NCBI RefSeq assembly: GCF_900258515.1
Contig: NZ_LT984884.1
Coordinates: forward strand, 665,657 to 729,656
Direction: 5' to 3'
DNA length: 64,000 bases
Source of the DNA: Lentibacillus sp. Marseille-P4043
Lineage (GTDB): Bacteria; Bacillota; Bacilli; Bacillales; Amphibacillaceae
Shown here piece after piece: positions 1 through 8,136 of the stretch; position 1 is the first letter of the stretch; each line of letters begins with the position of its first letter. The notes beneath the pieces are model-generated. The model was given only the letters and a program-made list of their open reading frames with translations. It was not told the DNA's origin and ran no database searches. The position numbers and the translations under genes were made by a program.

Positions 1-232
1 AAGCCATCTTTCAACTTCTCCTCATGCGAGAAAAAGTATCATCCGGTATTAGCCTCGGTTTCCCGAAGTTATCCCGATCTTACAGGCAGGTTGCCCACGT
101 GTTACTCACCCGTCCGCCGCTCGATCCACAAGCATCCACCCGAAGGCTTCAGCAAGTTTCACGCGCTCGACTTGCATGTATTAGGCACGCCGCCAGCGTT
201 CGTCCTGAGCCAAGATCAAACTCTCCAAAAAA
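1..232 (-). rRNA. 16S ribosomal RNA, 5' end (partial)
   Basis: On the minus strand the segment reads as the 5' end of bacterial 16S rRNA: the universal AGTTTGATC..GGCTCAGGACGAACGC block lies at about 224-194, followed by the usual V1/V2 region out to the left edge. The 5' end is placed at about 232 by analogy with Bacillus 16S, which starts a few bases before GGAGAGTTTG. The rest of the gene and any 23S/5S lie outside the window. The priming-site region has CTTGG where many species have CCTGG. Confidence 0.97.
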
Positions 233-355
233 GTTTGTATGTGATTAACACCGATCAATCACATCTCAATGTCTTAGCTTTTAGAAGTGTTACCTTCTAG
301 TTTTTTAAAAGAAAAACGGTTTGTGTTTTTCTTGACATACTGGTTGTTTTGTTCA

Positions 356-431
356 GTTTTCAAAGATCAATTTTTATCAGGTCGTTTTTAACGACAAGAA
401 ATAGTTTATCATGGCTAGGTTTAAATGTCAA
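356..431 (-). promoter_or_regulatory. rRNA operon promoter and boxA leader
   Basis: Minus-strand sigma-A promoter: TTGACA at 431-426, 17-bp spacer, TAAACT at 408-403, with A/T-rich sequence upstream. Just after the expected start the transcript can form a short GTCGT/ACGAC hairpin (about 395-381). A boxA-like antitermination element, TGATCTTTGAAAAC, is at 369-356, close to Bacillus rrn boxA. The stretch 233-637 holds this promoter and leader and no gene. Confidence 0.85.
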
Positions 432-637
432 TAAGTTTTTCAAAATAATTTTATAAAACCTTTATTATAGTGAAAACCAAATTTCTAATTTCCCTAACAA
501 CAAAGACTAATATAGCATATAACTTTTCTCTTTTCAACAAATTTCGAGAAAAAATCGTTAGATACCTTAAAAAAGAGCCAATAAATGTTTTAGCCTTATC
601 GACTCACTTATTGACCTTTCATTCATTCCTATCCTTT

Positions 638-859
638 TTACTCATTCTTCGTGCGCTTAGGCATGTACTTTAAGCACTCCTGCTTGCTTGCTACCCGGCG
701 GAATAGCTGAAAAAGAATTTGATACCGCTCACGCATGGCTCGTTTCACTAAATGATCAATTCGATGATCTTCTAAATCCATTAATAATTCTTCTAGCTCT
801 CTTTTCAATAAGTACTCTACTTCCTTTTGTTCCATATCATTAATTAATAACCCTAACAT
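638..859 (-). CDS. Small conserved Bacillaceae protein of unknown function
   Basis: A 73-residue, strongly charged, mostly helical protein with no membrane segment or signal peptide. A good ribosome-binding site (GAGGTGGGAG) sits about 7 nt before the ATG. It lies between the rRNA operon and pdaB, converging on rrn and divergent from pdaB. I recall similar short hypothetical proteins at this locus in other Bacillaceae, but no function. It does not resemble B. subtilis CsgA, which occupies the equivalent place there. Helical content and charge would fit a regulatory or RNA-associated protein, but that is a guess. Confidence 0.7.
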   Translation of the reverse strand: MLGLLINDMEQKEVEYLLKRELEELLMDLEDHRIDHLVKRAMRERYQILFQLFRRVASKQECLKYMPKRTKNE

Positions 860-1127
860 TTTGCTCCCACCTCAAACTTCCATAATCAGTTATAATTAAC
901 TTATTTCAATGCCACATTTACATTTTTAACAACCTATCCACCATATTTATTCGTGAAAAATAGCGAATGTTGTCGGTTTCTGACATTTAATCTATGTACA
1001 TCTGTTTGCAACTTTTCGTCTAAATACCCCTTTACCCTCCTTTTCTACTTTTTCATCCTATATTCACTCTATTTTTCAAGTTTTTTTAGTTTCCCCATAC
1101 ATCATGTTTTTATCCATCCAGAGCTTG

Positions 1128-1156
1128 TTCATATTAAAATCTCTCCATCATAAACT
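1128..1156 (+). promoter_or_regulatory. Possible sigma-E promoter of pdaB
   Basis: TTCATATT (1128-1135) followed after 13 nt by CATAAACT (1149-1156) resembles the sigma-E consensus (KMATATT, 13-15 nt, CATACANT). It is 30 nt upstream of the pdaB ATG. pdaB is a sporulation gene in B. subtilis, so a mother-cell promoter would make sense. The rest of 860-1127 is A/T-rich and shows nothing else I recognise. Confidence 0.5.
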
Positions 1157-1186
1157 AAAACAAAGGCGATTTTAGGAGGACATTTG

Positions 1187-1948
1187 ATGGAACATTTTTA
1201 TACCTTGCGTTTTGGTAAATGGAAACGATGGTCAGTTGTTATTTTACTCGCCCTATTCACTGCAACGTTTTTATGGTTTCAACGTGATGGAACGTTTTCC
1301 GTTTTTTCTGCGGAAGGGGAACCAACCGCTTTAACGAAGGGAAATAAGGATGAGGCTAATATTGCATTAACATTTAATATTAGTTGGGGAGAAGAGAAGG
1401 TCTTTGATATATTAAAACAATTAAAGCAAGAAAACGTACAAGCAACCTTCTTTTTAAGCGGCGAATGGGCTGAGCGGCATCCAGAAGTAATCGAAAAGAT
1501 CACAGAGGGGAAACATGAAATTGGAATGCTTGGATACCGCTACAAAAGTTATTTAGAGCAAGATATCGAACAAGTAAAGAAGGATTTATTAAAAGCGAAA
1601 GAAGTATTTCAAAAGCTCGGATATAAAGATGTTAATCTTGTTAGACCACCAAGCGGACATTTTAACGAGGAAATTATTAAGGTAGCAGAAAACCTTGGAC
1701 TTAAAGTAATCCATTGGAATGTGAATCCAAATGATTGGGAAAATCCAGGGACGAACGAAATCACTGACACTGTTATGGAAAAAACCGCAAATGGTGATAT
1801 TATCCTACTACACGCATCTGATTCTGTTAAACAGACAGCAAAAGCATTAAAAACCATTTTACCCGGCTTAAAAAACAAAGGCTTTACATTTGTATCACTA
1901 TCTGAATTAATCAATCAAGCACACGCAAAATCTAAGTTAGTCGATTAA
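1187..1948 (+). CDS. pdaB: PdaB family sporulation polysaccharide deacetylase-like protein
   Basis: 253 residues with an N-terminal transmembrane anchor (about 13-32) and a NodB-type fold (about 55-230). Family proteins are needed for spore stability after cortex formation. The ATG at 1187 is preferred over a TTG one codon upstream because AGGAGGA ends 6 nt before it. The whole chain matches B. subtilis PdaB (AERHP, RPPSG, LLHASDS). The first NodB motif reads TFNISWGE, with Asn where a catalytic Asp is expected, and the second motif lacks the HxxxH metal histidines, so hydrolase activity is doubtful. It stands alone on the plus strand, converging on kbaA. Confidence 0.93.
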   Translation: MEHFYTLRFGKWKRWSVVILLALFTATFLWFQRDGTFSVFSAEGEPTALTKGNKDEANIALTFNISWGEEKVFDILKQLKQENVQATFFLSGEWAERHPEVIEKITEGKHEIGMLGYRYKSYLEQDIEQVKKDLLKAKEVFQKLGYKDVNLVRPPSGHFNEEIIKVAENLGLKVIHWNVNPNDWENPGTNEITDTVMEKTANGDIILLHASDSVKQTAKALKTILPGLKNKGFTFVSLSELINQAHAKSKLVD

Positions 1949-1952
1949 ACTT

Positions 1953-1993
1953 CAAAACCCGGTTAGCCTTTTTCAAAGACTCACCGGGTTTTG
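1953..1993. terminator. Bidirectional terminator between pdaB and kbaA
   Basis: Perfect 11-bp inverted repeat: CAAAACCCGGT (1953-1963) and ACCGGGTTTTG (1983-1993). It lies 4 nt after the pdaB stop and 10 nt from the end of kbaA, and T-rich ends on both strands suit both converging genes. Confidence 0.9.
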
Positions 1994-2003
1994 ATACTAC
2001 ATA

Positions 2004-2669
2004 CTACGCTTTATTTGCACTCGTATTTTTACGCTTAGTCGAGCCGTTTTTTTCCACTTTGCTTTCCTCAGAAGGCTTCTTTGGATCAGGTTTATTAATT
2101 CGATGCAGAATCAATAGTTGATACGTATTACAAGCCAATAAAGGAACGATCATCAGCCATGCATATTCCGTCCCACTAGTACGCAGACCTGGAACCCATT
2201 CAATTGTCGTCATCACAACCATTAAAAAAAGCGCTGGAATAAATGCCCGTTGGTTTGTTTCTTTCGCTTTTATTTTAGCAATAATCCACCCATAAATAAG
2301 TATCGATGCGGCAATTAAAATGTATAACAATAACGAACCATCATCAGAGGCATTATACGGAAAATAAATTAAATCAAAAACCACGAAGACAATTAATAAT
2401 ACTTGAACGGTTGGCCAAAAACTACGAAATATACCTAACCCAAATTGATTAATGAATAAATAGGCAAAAAAACCAGTTTGGCTAACAAGACTAAACACAA
2501 AGCCAAGGCCCATAAAAAAGATGAGCACACCTAATAAATCAAAAAAATCAAATGGGTTTAACCATTTTGTATAGGAAGCTGTTTTTACAAAGAAACTGGT
2601 AATTATCCCAGCAGCACCACCAATTGCCAATGTTGTTAAAAACAATCTTACCCATTTACGACTATTCAA
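2004..2669 (-). CDS. kbaA: KinB-signalling pathway activation protein KbaA
   Basis: 221-residue integral membrane protein with about six hydrophobic segments (roughly 10-27, 40-63, 75-104, 110-130, 142-158, 166-190) and a charged C-terminal tail rich in Lys, Glu and Ser. It aligns with B. subtilis KbaA from SRKWVRLFL onward, including GFFAYL and FGLGIF. KbaA is required for activity of the sporulation kinase KinB. The start is a TTG, chosen because AGGAGG lies about 8 nt upstream and no ATG is suitably placed. It lies in the conserved pdaB-kbaA-gerD-salA-cwlD block. Confidence 0.92.
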   Translation of the reverse strand: MNSRKWVRLFLTTLAIGGAAGIITSFFVKTASYTKWLNPFDFFDLLGVLIFFMGLGFVFSLVSQTGFFAYLFINQFGLGIFRSFWPTVQVLLIVFVVFDLIYFPYNASDDGSLLLYILIAASILIYGWIIAKIKAKETNQRAFIPALFLMVVMTTIEWVPGLRTSGTEYAWLMIVPLLACNTYQLLILHRINKPDPKKPSEESKVEKNGSTKRKNTSANKA

Positions 2670-2742
2670 ACCAATATCCTCCTGCCATTAGTGCTATGTA
2701 GTGATACAACATTTATTAACGTAAAAAATTTGTTTAAGTGCA

Positions 2743-2776
2743 TGTTCAATAAATCACAGTGACTTATTGAAAACAT
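2743..2776. repeat. Near-perfect palindrome resembling two fused MITE ends
   Basis: TTCAATAAATCAC (2745-2757) is followed by one base and then GTGACTTATTGAA (2759-2771), giving 13-bp arms with one mismatch. Both arms resemble the terminal repeats of the neighbouring 2873-3047 element (TGTTCAAAAAGTCAC). AGTGCATGTTCAA at 2737-2749 is also the exact reverse complement of 3042-3054. Confidence 0.6.
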
Positions 2777-2872
2777 CCTTTCAATGGTATTCTATCACGA
2801 ACGCACGCATTTTTCCTTCCTGACGTGCATATTTTTATCTTTTATTTCTCATATTAAACATATGTAAGATGT

Positions 2873-3047
2873 TGTTCAAAAAGTCACCAAATAAAAAGCG
2901 ACGAATCTCTTCGTTGGGGTAGAAGAACTTCTGCTAAAACCGCCCACGTCCTGTGGGGAACGCAGAAGTCAGCACGTCCTATGCAAGTCCGGTCATCAAG
3001 ACTACGCTGCCTCGACCTTCTTACTTCTAATTTGGCAACTTTTTGAA
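2873..3047. mobile_element. MITE-like element upstream of gerD
   Basis: About 175 bp without an ORF, bounded by terminal inverted repeats: TGTTCAAAAAGT (2873-2884) and its exact complement (3036-3047), extending to about 20 bp with two mismatches. The interior is GC-richer than its flanks and holds small hairpins such as CCCAC/GTGGG. Its right end lies 16 nt before the gerD Shine-Dalgarno, so it must supply or displace the gerD promoter. It accounts for most of the gene-free stretch 2670-3075. Confidence 0.65.
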
Positions 3048-3075
3048 CATGCACTGTAAGGGAAGGAGGATTAAA

Positions 3076-3684
3076 ATGCTTCGTGCAATTTTTATTTCCT
3101 TTGCTGGGTTAACACTTTTGATAGCTAGCGCTTGTGGTGGGGAAAGTGGTGCAGCAGGCGAAAAAGCTGATTACGATACAACCAAAAAAATGGTTGTTGA
3201 TATATTGCAGACAGAAGATGGAAAAAAAGCACTGGCCGAAATACTAGCAGACGACAAACTTAAACAGCAACTGGTTATTCAAGATGATGCGGTAAAAAAG
3301 GCAATAAATGAAGCCCTTGTTTCCGAAAGAGGGAAAGAAATGTGGAAAAAATTGTTCGATGATACCGAATTTGTTAAAGGGTACGCAAAATCAATGTCCG
3401 ACGAGCATAAAAAGTTAATGAAAGAATTGATGAACGATGCTGACTTTCAAAAGCAAATGCTAGATCTTCTCAAAAATCCGGAAATGACAGACCAAATGCT
3501 TGAAGTGTTAAAAAGCCAGAAATTCCGTTCACACCTAGAAGATACAATTAAGGAAACCCTCCAAACTCCATTATTCCAAGCTAAAATGACTGACATATTA
3601 CTAAAGGCTGCTGAAGAAAAAAGCAAAGAAAAAGGTGGTAAATCAAAAGGAGAGGGTAAAGGTGGAGAAGGTGGCGGTAAATAA
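3076..3684 (+). CDS. gerD: Spore germination lipoprotein GerD
   Basis: 202 residues with a lipoprotein signal peptide and lipobox (LIASAC, Cys about residue 19), a Lys/Glu/Asp-rich helical middle (about 40-175) and a Gly/Lys-rich tail. GerD clusters nutrient germinant receptors in the spore inner membrane. The ATG at 3076 is chosen because AAGGAGG precedes it by about 6 nt; an in-frame ATG at 3043 lies in the repeat element, lacks an RBS and would spoil the signal peptide. The gene is monocistronic, on the plus strand, between kbaA and salA. I could not pick out a sigma-G promoter because the MITE-like element occupies the expected place. Confidence 0.9.
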   Translation: MLRAIFISFAGLTLLIASACGGESGAAGEKADYDTTKKMVVDILQTEDGKKALAEILADDKLKQQLVIQDDAVKKAINEALVSERGKEMWKKLFDDTEFVKGYAKSMSDEHKKLMKELMNDADFQKQMLDLLKNPEMTDQMLEVLKSQKFRSHLEDTIKETLQTPLFQAKMTDILLKAAEEKSKEKGGKSKGEGKGGEGGGK

Positions 3685-3685
3685 A

Positions 3686-3724
3686 AAAACAGAGGTGACA
3701 TCTGCCACCTCTTGTTTGTTTTTT
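3686..3724. terminator. Bidirectional terminator between gerD and salA
   Basis: AGAGGTG (3691-3697) pairs with CACCTCT (3706-3712). Outer A/T pairs extend the stem, and T runs on both strands fit termination of both converging genes. Confidence 0.88.
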
Positions 3725-4796
3725 ATTCTTCCATTTCCGCCACAACTTTTGCAGCGATTTTATGATATTCTTTTCCTAATGGATGATCTTGCTGATAAAC
3801 AGATGGAGCAAAGATATCCTCTTCTTCATATGGCTGCTGGAGTGGTAAGCGCCCAAGCACTTGTGTCTTTAAAACTTCCGCAAGCTTTTTACCGCCACCT
3901 TGACCAAATACGTACTCTTTTTCACCTGTTTTCTTGCTTTCAAAATAGGCCATGTTTTCTACAACACCCAATATTTTGTGGTCTGTCTTCATCGCCATTT
4001 GTCCTGCACGTGCCGCTACAAAAGCAGCAGTTGGATGTGGTGTTGTTACGATAACTTCCTTACATGTTGGCAACATTTCATGGACATCCATGGCAATGTC
4101 TCCTGTACCTGGTGGTAAATCAAGAAGGAGATAATCCAGATCATCGCCCCATTCCACTTCCTTAAAGAAGCTTGTTAGCATTTTACCAAGCATCGGACCA
4201 CGCCAAATAATTGGAGAGTTATCTTCCACAAAGAATCCCATGGAAATAACTTTTACACCCATACGTTCTACTGGGAATATCTTCTCCCCGCGCACTACCG
4301 GGCGTTCTTCCACACCCATCATGTCCGGTACACTAAAACCGTAAATGTCAGCATCGATAATTCCGACCTTTTTACCGAGGCGCATTAAGGAAACAGCTAA
4401 ATTAACCGTAACGGTAGATTTCCCTACACCGCCTTTACCACTGGCAACAGCGATAAATTTTGTTTTCGTGTTTCCACCCATCAACGATGCCTCTTGTTCC
4501 TTTTCGGCAGCTGGCTGAAACTTTTGAATAACCTCATCAGGTAACTTTTCAAATCGCAGTCCAACAGTGTTTGCACCATTTTTCTTTAAAATGTTAACAA
4601 TTTCTTGTTGCAACTGCATTTGTTCCCCTGTATTCGTCTTGCCGATTCCAACCTTTACACTAACATGCTTTTTCTCTTCCTTAATTGTTACATCTTTCAC
4701 ACCGCCAGTTTCTTCTAGCGTTTTATGTAAAAATGGATCCTTAACCGAGCTAAGCAATTGTACAACTTCTTCTTTTGATAACACAGTAAACACCAT
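3723..4796 (-). CDS. salA: Mrp/NBP35-type P-loop ATPase SalA
   Basis: 357 residues: an N-terminal MIP18/DUF59-like domain (about 5-90) and an Mrp P-loop ATPase domain with a deviant Walker A, GKGGVGKS (120-127), followed by LLLDLPPGTGD. SalA in B. subtilis is an ATP-dependent transcription regulator that lowers scoC expression; the wider Mrp family also carries Fe-S clusters. The CxxC pair of Fe-S carrier members is not evident. The ATG used here has AGGA 5 nt upstream; a GTG four codons in (4784) aligns better with the B. subtilis start, so the true start is uncertain by four residues. Confidence 0.93.
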   Translation of the reverse strand: MVFTVLSKEEVVQLLSSVKDPFLHKTLEETGGVKDVTIKEEKKHVSVKVGIGKTNTGEQMQLQQEIVNILKKNGANTVGLRFEKLPDEVIQKFQPAAEKEQEASLMGGNTKTKFIAVASGKGGVGKSTVTVNLAVSLMRLGKKVGIIDADIYGFSVPDMMGVEERPVVRGEKIFPVERMGVKVISMGFFVEDNSPIIWRGPMLGKMLTSFFKEVEWGDDLDYLLLDLPPGTGDIAMDVHEMLPTCKEVIVTTPHPTAAFVAARAGQMAMKTDHKILGVVENMAYFESKKTGEKEYVFGQGGGKKLAEVLKTQVLGRLPLQQPYEEEDIFAPSVYQQDHPLGKEYHKIAAKVVAEMEE

Positions 4797-4860
4797 CCCT
4801 TTCCTAGCATCGACAGAATTAGCTAATCATATCCACACAATAATCCCATCATTAATTGCT

Positions 4861-4869
4861 AGTATAACA
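4861..4869 (-). promoter_or_regulatory. Extended -10 promoter upstream of salA
   Basis: Minus strand TGTTATACT, an extended -10 (TGNTATACT), lies 65 nt upstream of the salA start. No good -35 hexamer is at the usual distance, which is typical of extended -10 promoters. Confidence 0.5.
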
Positions 4870-4965
4870 TAATTCACAAAAAATCTAAGTGATATGAATC
4901 ATGGGGATAAATGTCAATATTTCACTGCAAAGGCTGTTTATCTTTCTTTTTGTAAGAATGAATAA

Positions 4966-5001
4966 ACATACCCCAACCACATCTATTTGGTTAGGGTATG
5001 T
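4966..5001 (-). terminator. cwlD terminator
   Basis: 14-bp stem, arms 4966-4979 and 4988-5001, with one C/A mismatch and an 8-nt loop. On the minus strand it is followed by a T-rich tract and lies 26 nt after the cwlD stop. Confidence 0.82.
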
Positions 5002-5027
5002 TACAATGATTGAACTATGGAATTTCC

Positions 5028-5750
5028 TTACTCTTCTTCCTCTTCTACATCCTCTGTCACATACCGCAAAATACCCTCATATATACTGCCAGCCATTTTC
5101 CGTTGGTAATCCCCTTGTTTCAGCAATTCCCGTTCATGCTCGTTCGATAAAAAGCCAATTTCTACTAACGAACCGGGAACTTCTGCGTGTTTTAATAAAT
5201 ATATATTATTAATAGCTAATGCCGAACGTTTGGTATTTTCAAGGTTGCGAATAACTTCTGCCTGGATCATTTTTGCCAAATGTTTACTTTCCTCAAACTT
5301 AGGGTGATAAAATGTTTGCGCCCCACTCCAGCGAGTTGAAGGGATGGCATTTAAATGAATCGTGACAAAAAAATCCGCCTTTTTATCATGGATAAATGAA
5401 AGTCGCTTACGAATATCCTCTGATTTTCTCCGAGCTAATCCACTTGTTCCATCCTCTGCCAAATCAACGTCCTTTTCCCTTGTTAAATAAACTAGTGCGC
5501 CCGATTGCTGCAAGTAGTCCTGCAGTTTCTTGGCAACCATCAGTGCAATATCCTTCTCAAGGGTTTCATCTTTACCAACAGCTCCACCATCAGGGCCACC
5601 ATGTCCAGGATCAATAACAATTGTTTTACCTGCAAGCGGTAAGGACCATGATTCCCATGTTGATTCCGTCTTTTGAATCGGAAATTGAATTAAAAACGCT
5701 AAAAGTACTAAACCTGCCCCCCAGCTGATAACTTTCCCCGTACGTCCCAT
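5028..5750 (-). CDS. cwlD: Spore cortex N-acetylmuramoyl-L-alanine amidase CwlD
   Basis: 240 residues with an N-terminal membrane anchor or uncleaved signal (about 7-25) and an Amidase_3 domain. The zinc and catalytic residues are visible: His50 in IDPGHGG, Glu65, His132 in TIHLNA, and Glu197 in LVEIGF. CwlD removes the stem peptide from muramic acid so that muramic delta-lactam can form in the spore cortex, the mark read by germination lytic enzymes. AGGAG lies 5-6 nt before the ATG. The Glu-rich C-terminus (VEEEEE) is unusual but short. It sits upstream of salA in the conserved sporulation cluster. Confidence 0.94.
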   Translation of the reverse strand: MGRTGKVISWGAGLVLLAFLIQFPIQKTESTWESWSLPLAGKTIVIDPGHGGPDGGAVGKDETLEKDIALMVAKKLQDYLQQSGALVYLTREKDVDLAEDGTSGLARRKSEDIRKRLSFIHDKKADFFVTIHLNAIPSTRWSGAQTFYHPKFEESKHLAKMIQAEVIRNLENTKRSALAINNIYLLKHAEVPGSLVEIGFLSNEHERELLKQGDYQRKMAGSIYEGILRYVTEDVEEEEE

Positions 5751-5847
5751 ATTTCTCCTCGCCCCTTATTAATATCTGCTTGAACTATTTTATGGGACGA
5801 GGTAGGCGTTTATGACTGGAACGGGGTTTAAGTTTTATCTAAATCGA

Positions 5848-7059
5848 TTATCTTGACAACAGCCCAGTAACAAAGCTTTTCCAAAATTCATCTGCATCAA
5901 ATAATTGCTTCCAGCGAACTTCATCCAACTTTAACGGCGTTATAAATGTTGCTCCAGAACGGAATTGGCTTTTGTGGTCTTCCGCTACCAAATCACCGAA
6001 GTTCGCTCCTTCCGTTATTTCTTGCCTCTGGTTAGAATGAATTCCTTTTTTAATCTTTTGTTTAGATAATTTCCCTTCACTGGTCATTTTCCAAATGCTA
6101 TTACCAAAAATCACATCATCATGTGCCACAGTCGCACCGGTTGATTCGTCCATTGTAATTGCCATATTCGCATGAAACCCAGGCAACAATTCCTCTTGCT
6201 CCGCTTCATCTGCAAAGGATACAGCAAATGGATAAATACTTTTCCCGCTTATATCAACTGTTTTTGGCGAATCACTAATTTTATTTATGGTCCCTTGCAA
6301 TACGGTGTCATTTTCAGAAACAGCCACCTCGACAGGCATTCCTTGTTCCATTTCCATTCGCTCTTTTTCCGTCAACTCACCTTTCACATATAGTTGAGTG
6401 GATTCAATTGTAATAAGCGGATCAGCTAATGATTCGGATACCATCGTTATATTTCCTTGATAAGGGCTTTCTACCGTAATGGTATCCCCGCTCATCTGCA
6501 ATTCTGTTAATTGCGTTTGTACACTTTCAAGTTGTGCATTTTTCTGAGCTAATTCATTTTCCTTCTGCGTCAAATATTGCTTCTTCATATAATCCGCTTC
6601 AACGGATGGAATTGTTGTTTCCTCACTGTCATCCTCATTACCAAGCGATACATTAATACGGGGAACTTGGTAAAATGAAATCGTTGAAATTGCTTGCTCA
6701 ATCGCAGAGATTTCTCCATTTATCTTGTCGATTTCGCTTTCCAATTGTGCTTTCGTGGCAAAGTAATCTTGAACTTGATATGTATACAATTCATCTCCCA
6801 CGTTCACCTGCGTACCTTCATCAACTAAAAATCCTTGAAAACTTCCCATATTGTCATTAAAATAGATATCATTTTCCTCTATCGCAGCCAGAACACCTGG
6901 TTTATCGATTTTTTCGTACATATCCGCTTTAAACGTTTTCGCCCAATCTGTTACATAAGACTTTCTTTCAACATTTTCTTCTTTATCAAAAGCAATGAGG
7001 CAAATGTTAATACCAATAAACAAGACAACACATAAATAGATAATTTTTTTCCGCTTCAT
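5848..7059 (-). CDS. Membrane fusion protein (HlyD/YknX-like periplasmic-adaptor family)
   Basis: 403 residues with a single N-terminal membrane anchor (about 5-22), a split lipoyl-like region (about 75-95 and 200-220), a long coiled coil (about 100-195, rich in Gln/Glu/Lys) and beta-barrel segments to about 330. This is the layout of membrane fusion proteins serving ABC or RND exporters; YknX is the nearest known type. Its ATG overlaps the stop of the upstream Yip1-type gene by 4 nt, so the two are co-translated. No ABC ATPase or permease lies nearby, so the export partner is unknown. The pair occupies the place of ybaJ/ybaK in B. subtilis. Confidence 0.82.
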   Translation of the reverse strand: MKRKKIIYLCVVLFIGINICLIAFDKEENVERKSYVTDWAKTFKADMYEKIDKPGVLAAIEENDIYFNDNMGSFQGFLVDEGTQVNVGDELYTYQVQDYFATKAQLESEIDKINGEISAIEQAISTISFYQVPRINVSLGNEDDSEETTIPSVEADYMKKQYLTQKENELAQKNAQLESVQTQLTELQMSGDTITVESPYQGNITMVSESLADPLITIESTQLYVKGELTEKERMEMEQGMPVEVAVSENDTVLQGTINKISDSPKTVDISGKSIYPFAVSFADEAEQEELLPGFHANMAITMDESTGATVAHDDVIFGNSIWKMTSEGKLSKQKIKKGIHSNQRQEITEGANFGDLVAEDHKSQFRSGATFITPLKLDEVRWKQLFDADEFWKSFVTGLLSR

Positions 7060-7730
7060 TCAAACCACCCACTTATTAAATGAACATCAATAAAACCTAG
7101 AAACGTTACGGTTAACCAATATATAATATGTATAACAATTACACTAAGCCATATCCATCGCTGTTTGATCGTGGACAAGTAACGGATGTATTTCACCTGA
7201 AACCAGATAATCCATAACTGGACTAAAGAGATTGCTCCAAAGAAGGAAACGATCCATGGTGTACTTGTGAGATGGGAGGCAATGATCCCAAATGATAGCG
7301 GCGAAACATACCAATCCAATCCCCAATATAGCATAAGCGGTATCCATAAGATTCGTTCCACAAGCATCACTAATAAAACAATTTGCTGCATAATAATGAG
7401 TTTTTGATACGGGATACCTGTTATTGCATAAAAAATAAGGGAGGGTATGAATAATACAATAAGCGCTAACAGGATCGCAAAAACACATCGCCCAAGAGCA
7501 AAACCAAATTTACTTTGCTCGTAATCAAGTGTATTTAATTCTATTGCATTGCTTGAAATAATATCGGACCCTATTCCAAGAAAAGCCATCCAAGTGTAAA
7601 TAGCCATGCTAAACAAGGTTAACAACAAACATAATCTCCACAAATTTTTTATCTTTTCCGCTTTATTGATTCGGTATAAATGATCGTCCATGGAAAACAG
7701 AAATTTAATGATGTTAATAGAATAGACCAT
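7056..7730 (-). CDS. Yip1-family membrane protein (YknW-like)
   Basis: 224 residues with five hydrophobic segments (about 32-52, 83-105, 113-135, 150-178, 192-218) and a short cytoplasmic N-terminus, resembling Yip1-domain proteins. In B. subtilis YknW (Yip1 family) precedes YknX, and with the ATPase YknY and permease YknZ they protect against the SdpC toxin. Here the YknW-type gene is followed directly by a YknX-type gene, but YknY and YknZ are missing. The start has AAGGGA about 10 nt upstream. Assignment rests on topology and gene order; overall identity to YknW could not be measured. Confidence 0.7.
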   Translation of the reverse strand: MVYSINIIKFLFSMDDHLYRINKAEKIKNLWRLCLLLTLFSMAIYTWMAFLGIGSDIISSNAIELNTLDYEQSKFGFALGRCVFAILLALIVLFIPSLIFYAITGIPYQKLIIMQQIVLLVMLVERILWIPLMLYWGLDWYVSPLSFGIIASHLTSTPWIVSFFGAISLVQLWIIWFQVKYIRYLSTIKQRWIWLSVIVIHIIYWLTVTFLGFIDVHLISGWFE

Positions 7731-7967
7731 TTGCTACATTCCCTTTTCTACATGTATTTTCCAAAAACTTATTAGATTTAATTTTAACTTATCGCATGAC
7801 GAAATTCTACAATTTTTACGACTTTTGATAATATATGAGGAAAAGTAACTATATATTAAAAACCTCTCAACAAGTAAGTTTACAGCTTTCAGGGCATTCA
7901 GAAATAATTTTTCTCAACTAGGAAACATTAAATACTGTTTAGAATAATTATGGGAGGTGTTCCATTC

Positions 7968-8129
7968 ATGTCTGAGCAAAACAAGAACCGTAACAAAGAT
8001 AAAGGAAATCAACGAAACGTAATTAAATATGATACAACCCCAAAACGTGAGCGAAGTAACGATGTAGAAATTGCAGAAGACACAGAGTTTCTTAATTTGG
8101 ATAATAAGAAAAATAAACGAAAACGCTGA
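7968..8129 (+). CDS. Small hydrophilic protein, possibly spore-associated
   Basis: A 53-residue ORF (starts MSEQNKNRNKDKG, ends NKKNKRKR) with a strong RBS (GGGAGGTG) 6-7 nt before its ATG and a strong intrinsic terminator right after it, so it looks like a complete gene. It is very rich in Asn, Lys, Arg and Asp with no hydrophobic core, like small acid-soluble or other small spore proteins such as the YfhD type, but I do not recognise the family. It is divergent from the Yip1-type gene. The stretch before it (7731-7967) is A/T-rich with no clear promoter. Confidence 0.65.
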   Translation: MSEQNKNRNKDKGNQRNVIKYDTTPKRERSNDVEIAEDTEFLNLDNKKNKRKR

Positions 8130-8136
8130 AGAGTCG

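Noticed and set aside
233..637. tRNA genes near the rRNA operon
   Set aside because: No tRNA-like arms or TTCGA-type T-loop found; the region is the rRNA leader and promoter.
3635..4054. 139-codon plus-strand ORF
   Set aside because: It runs through the gerD terminator and antisense to salA; codon pattern is that of the opposite strand.
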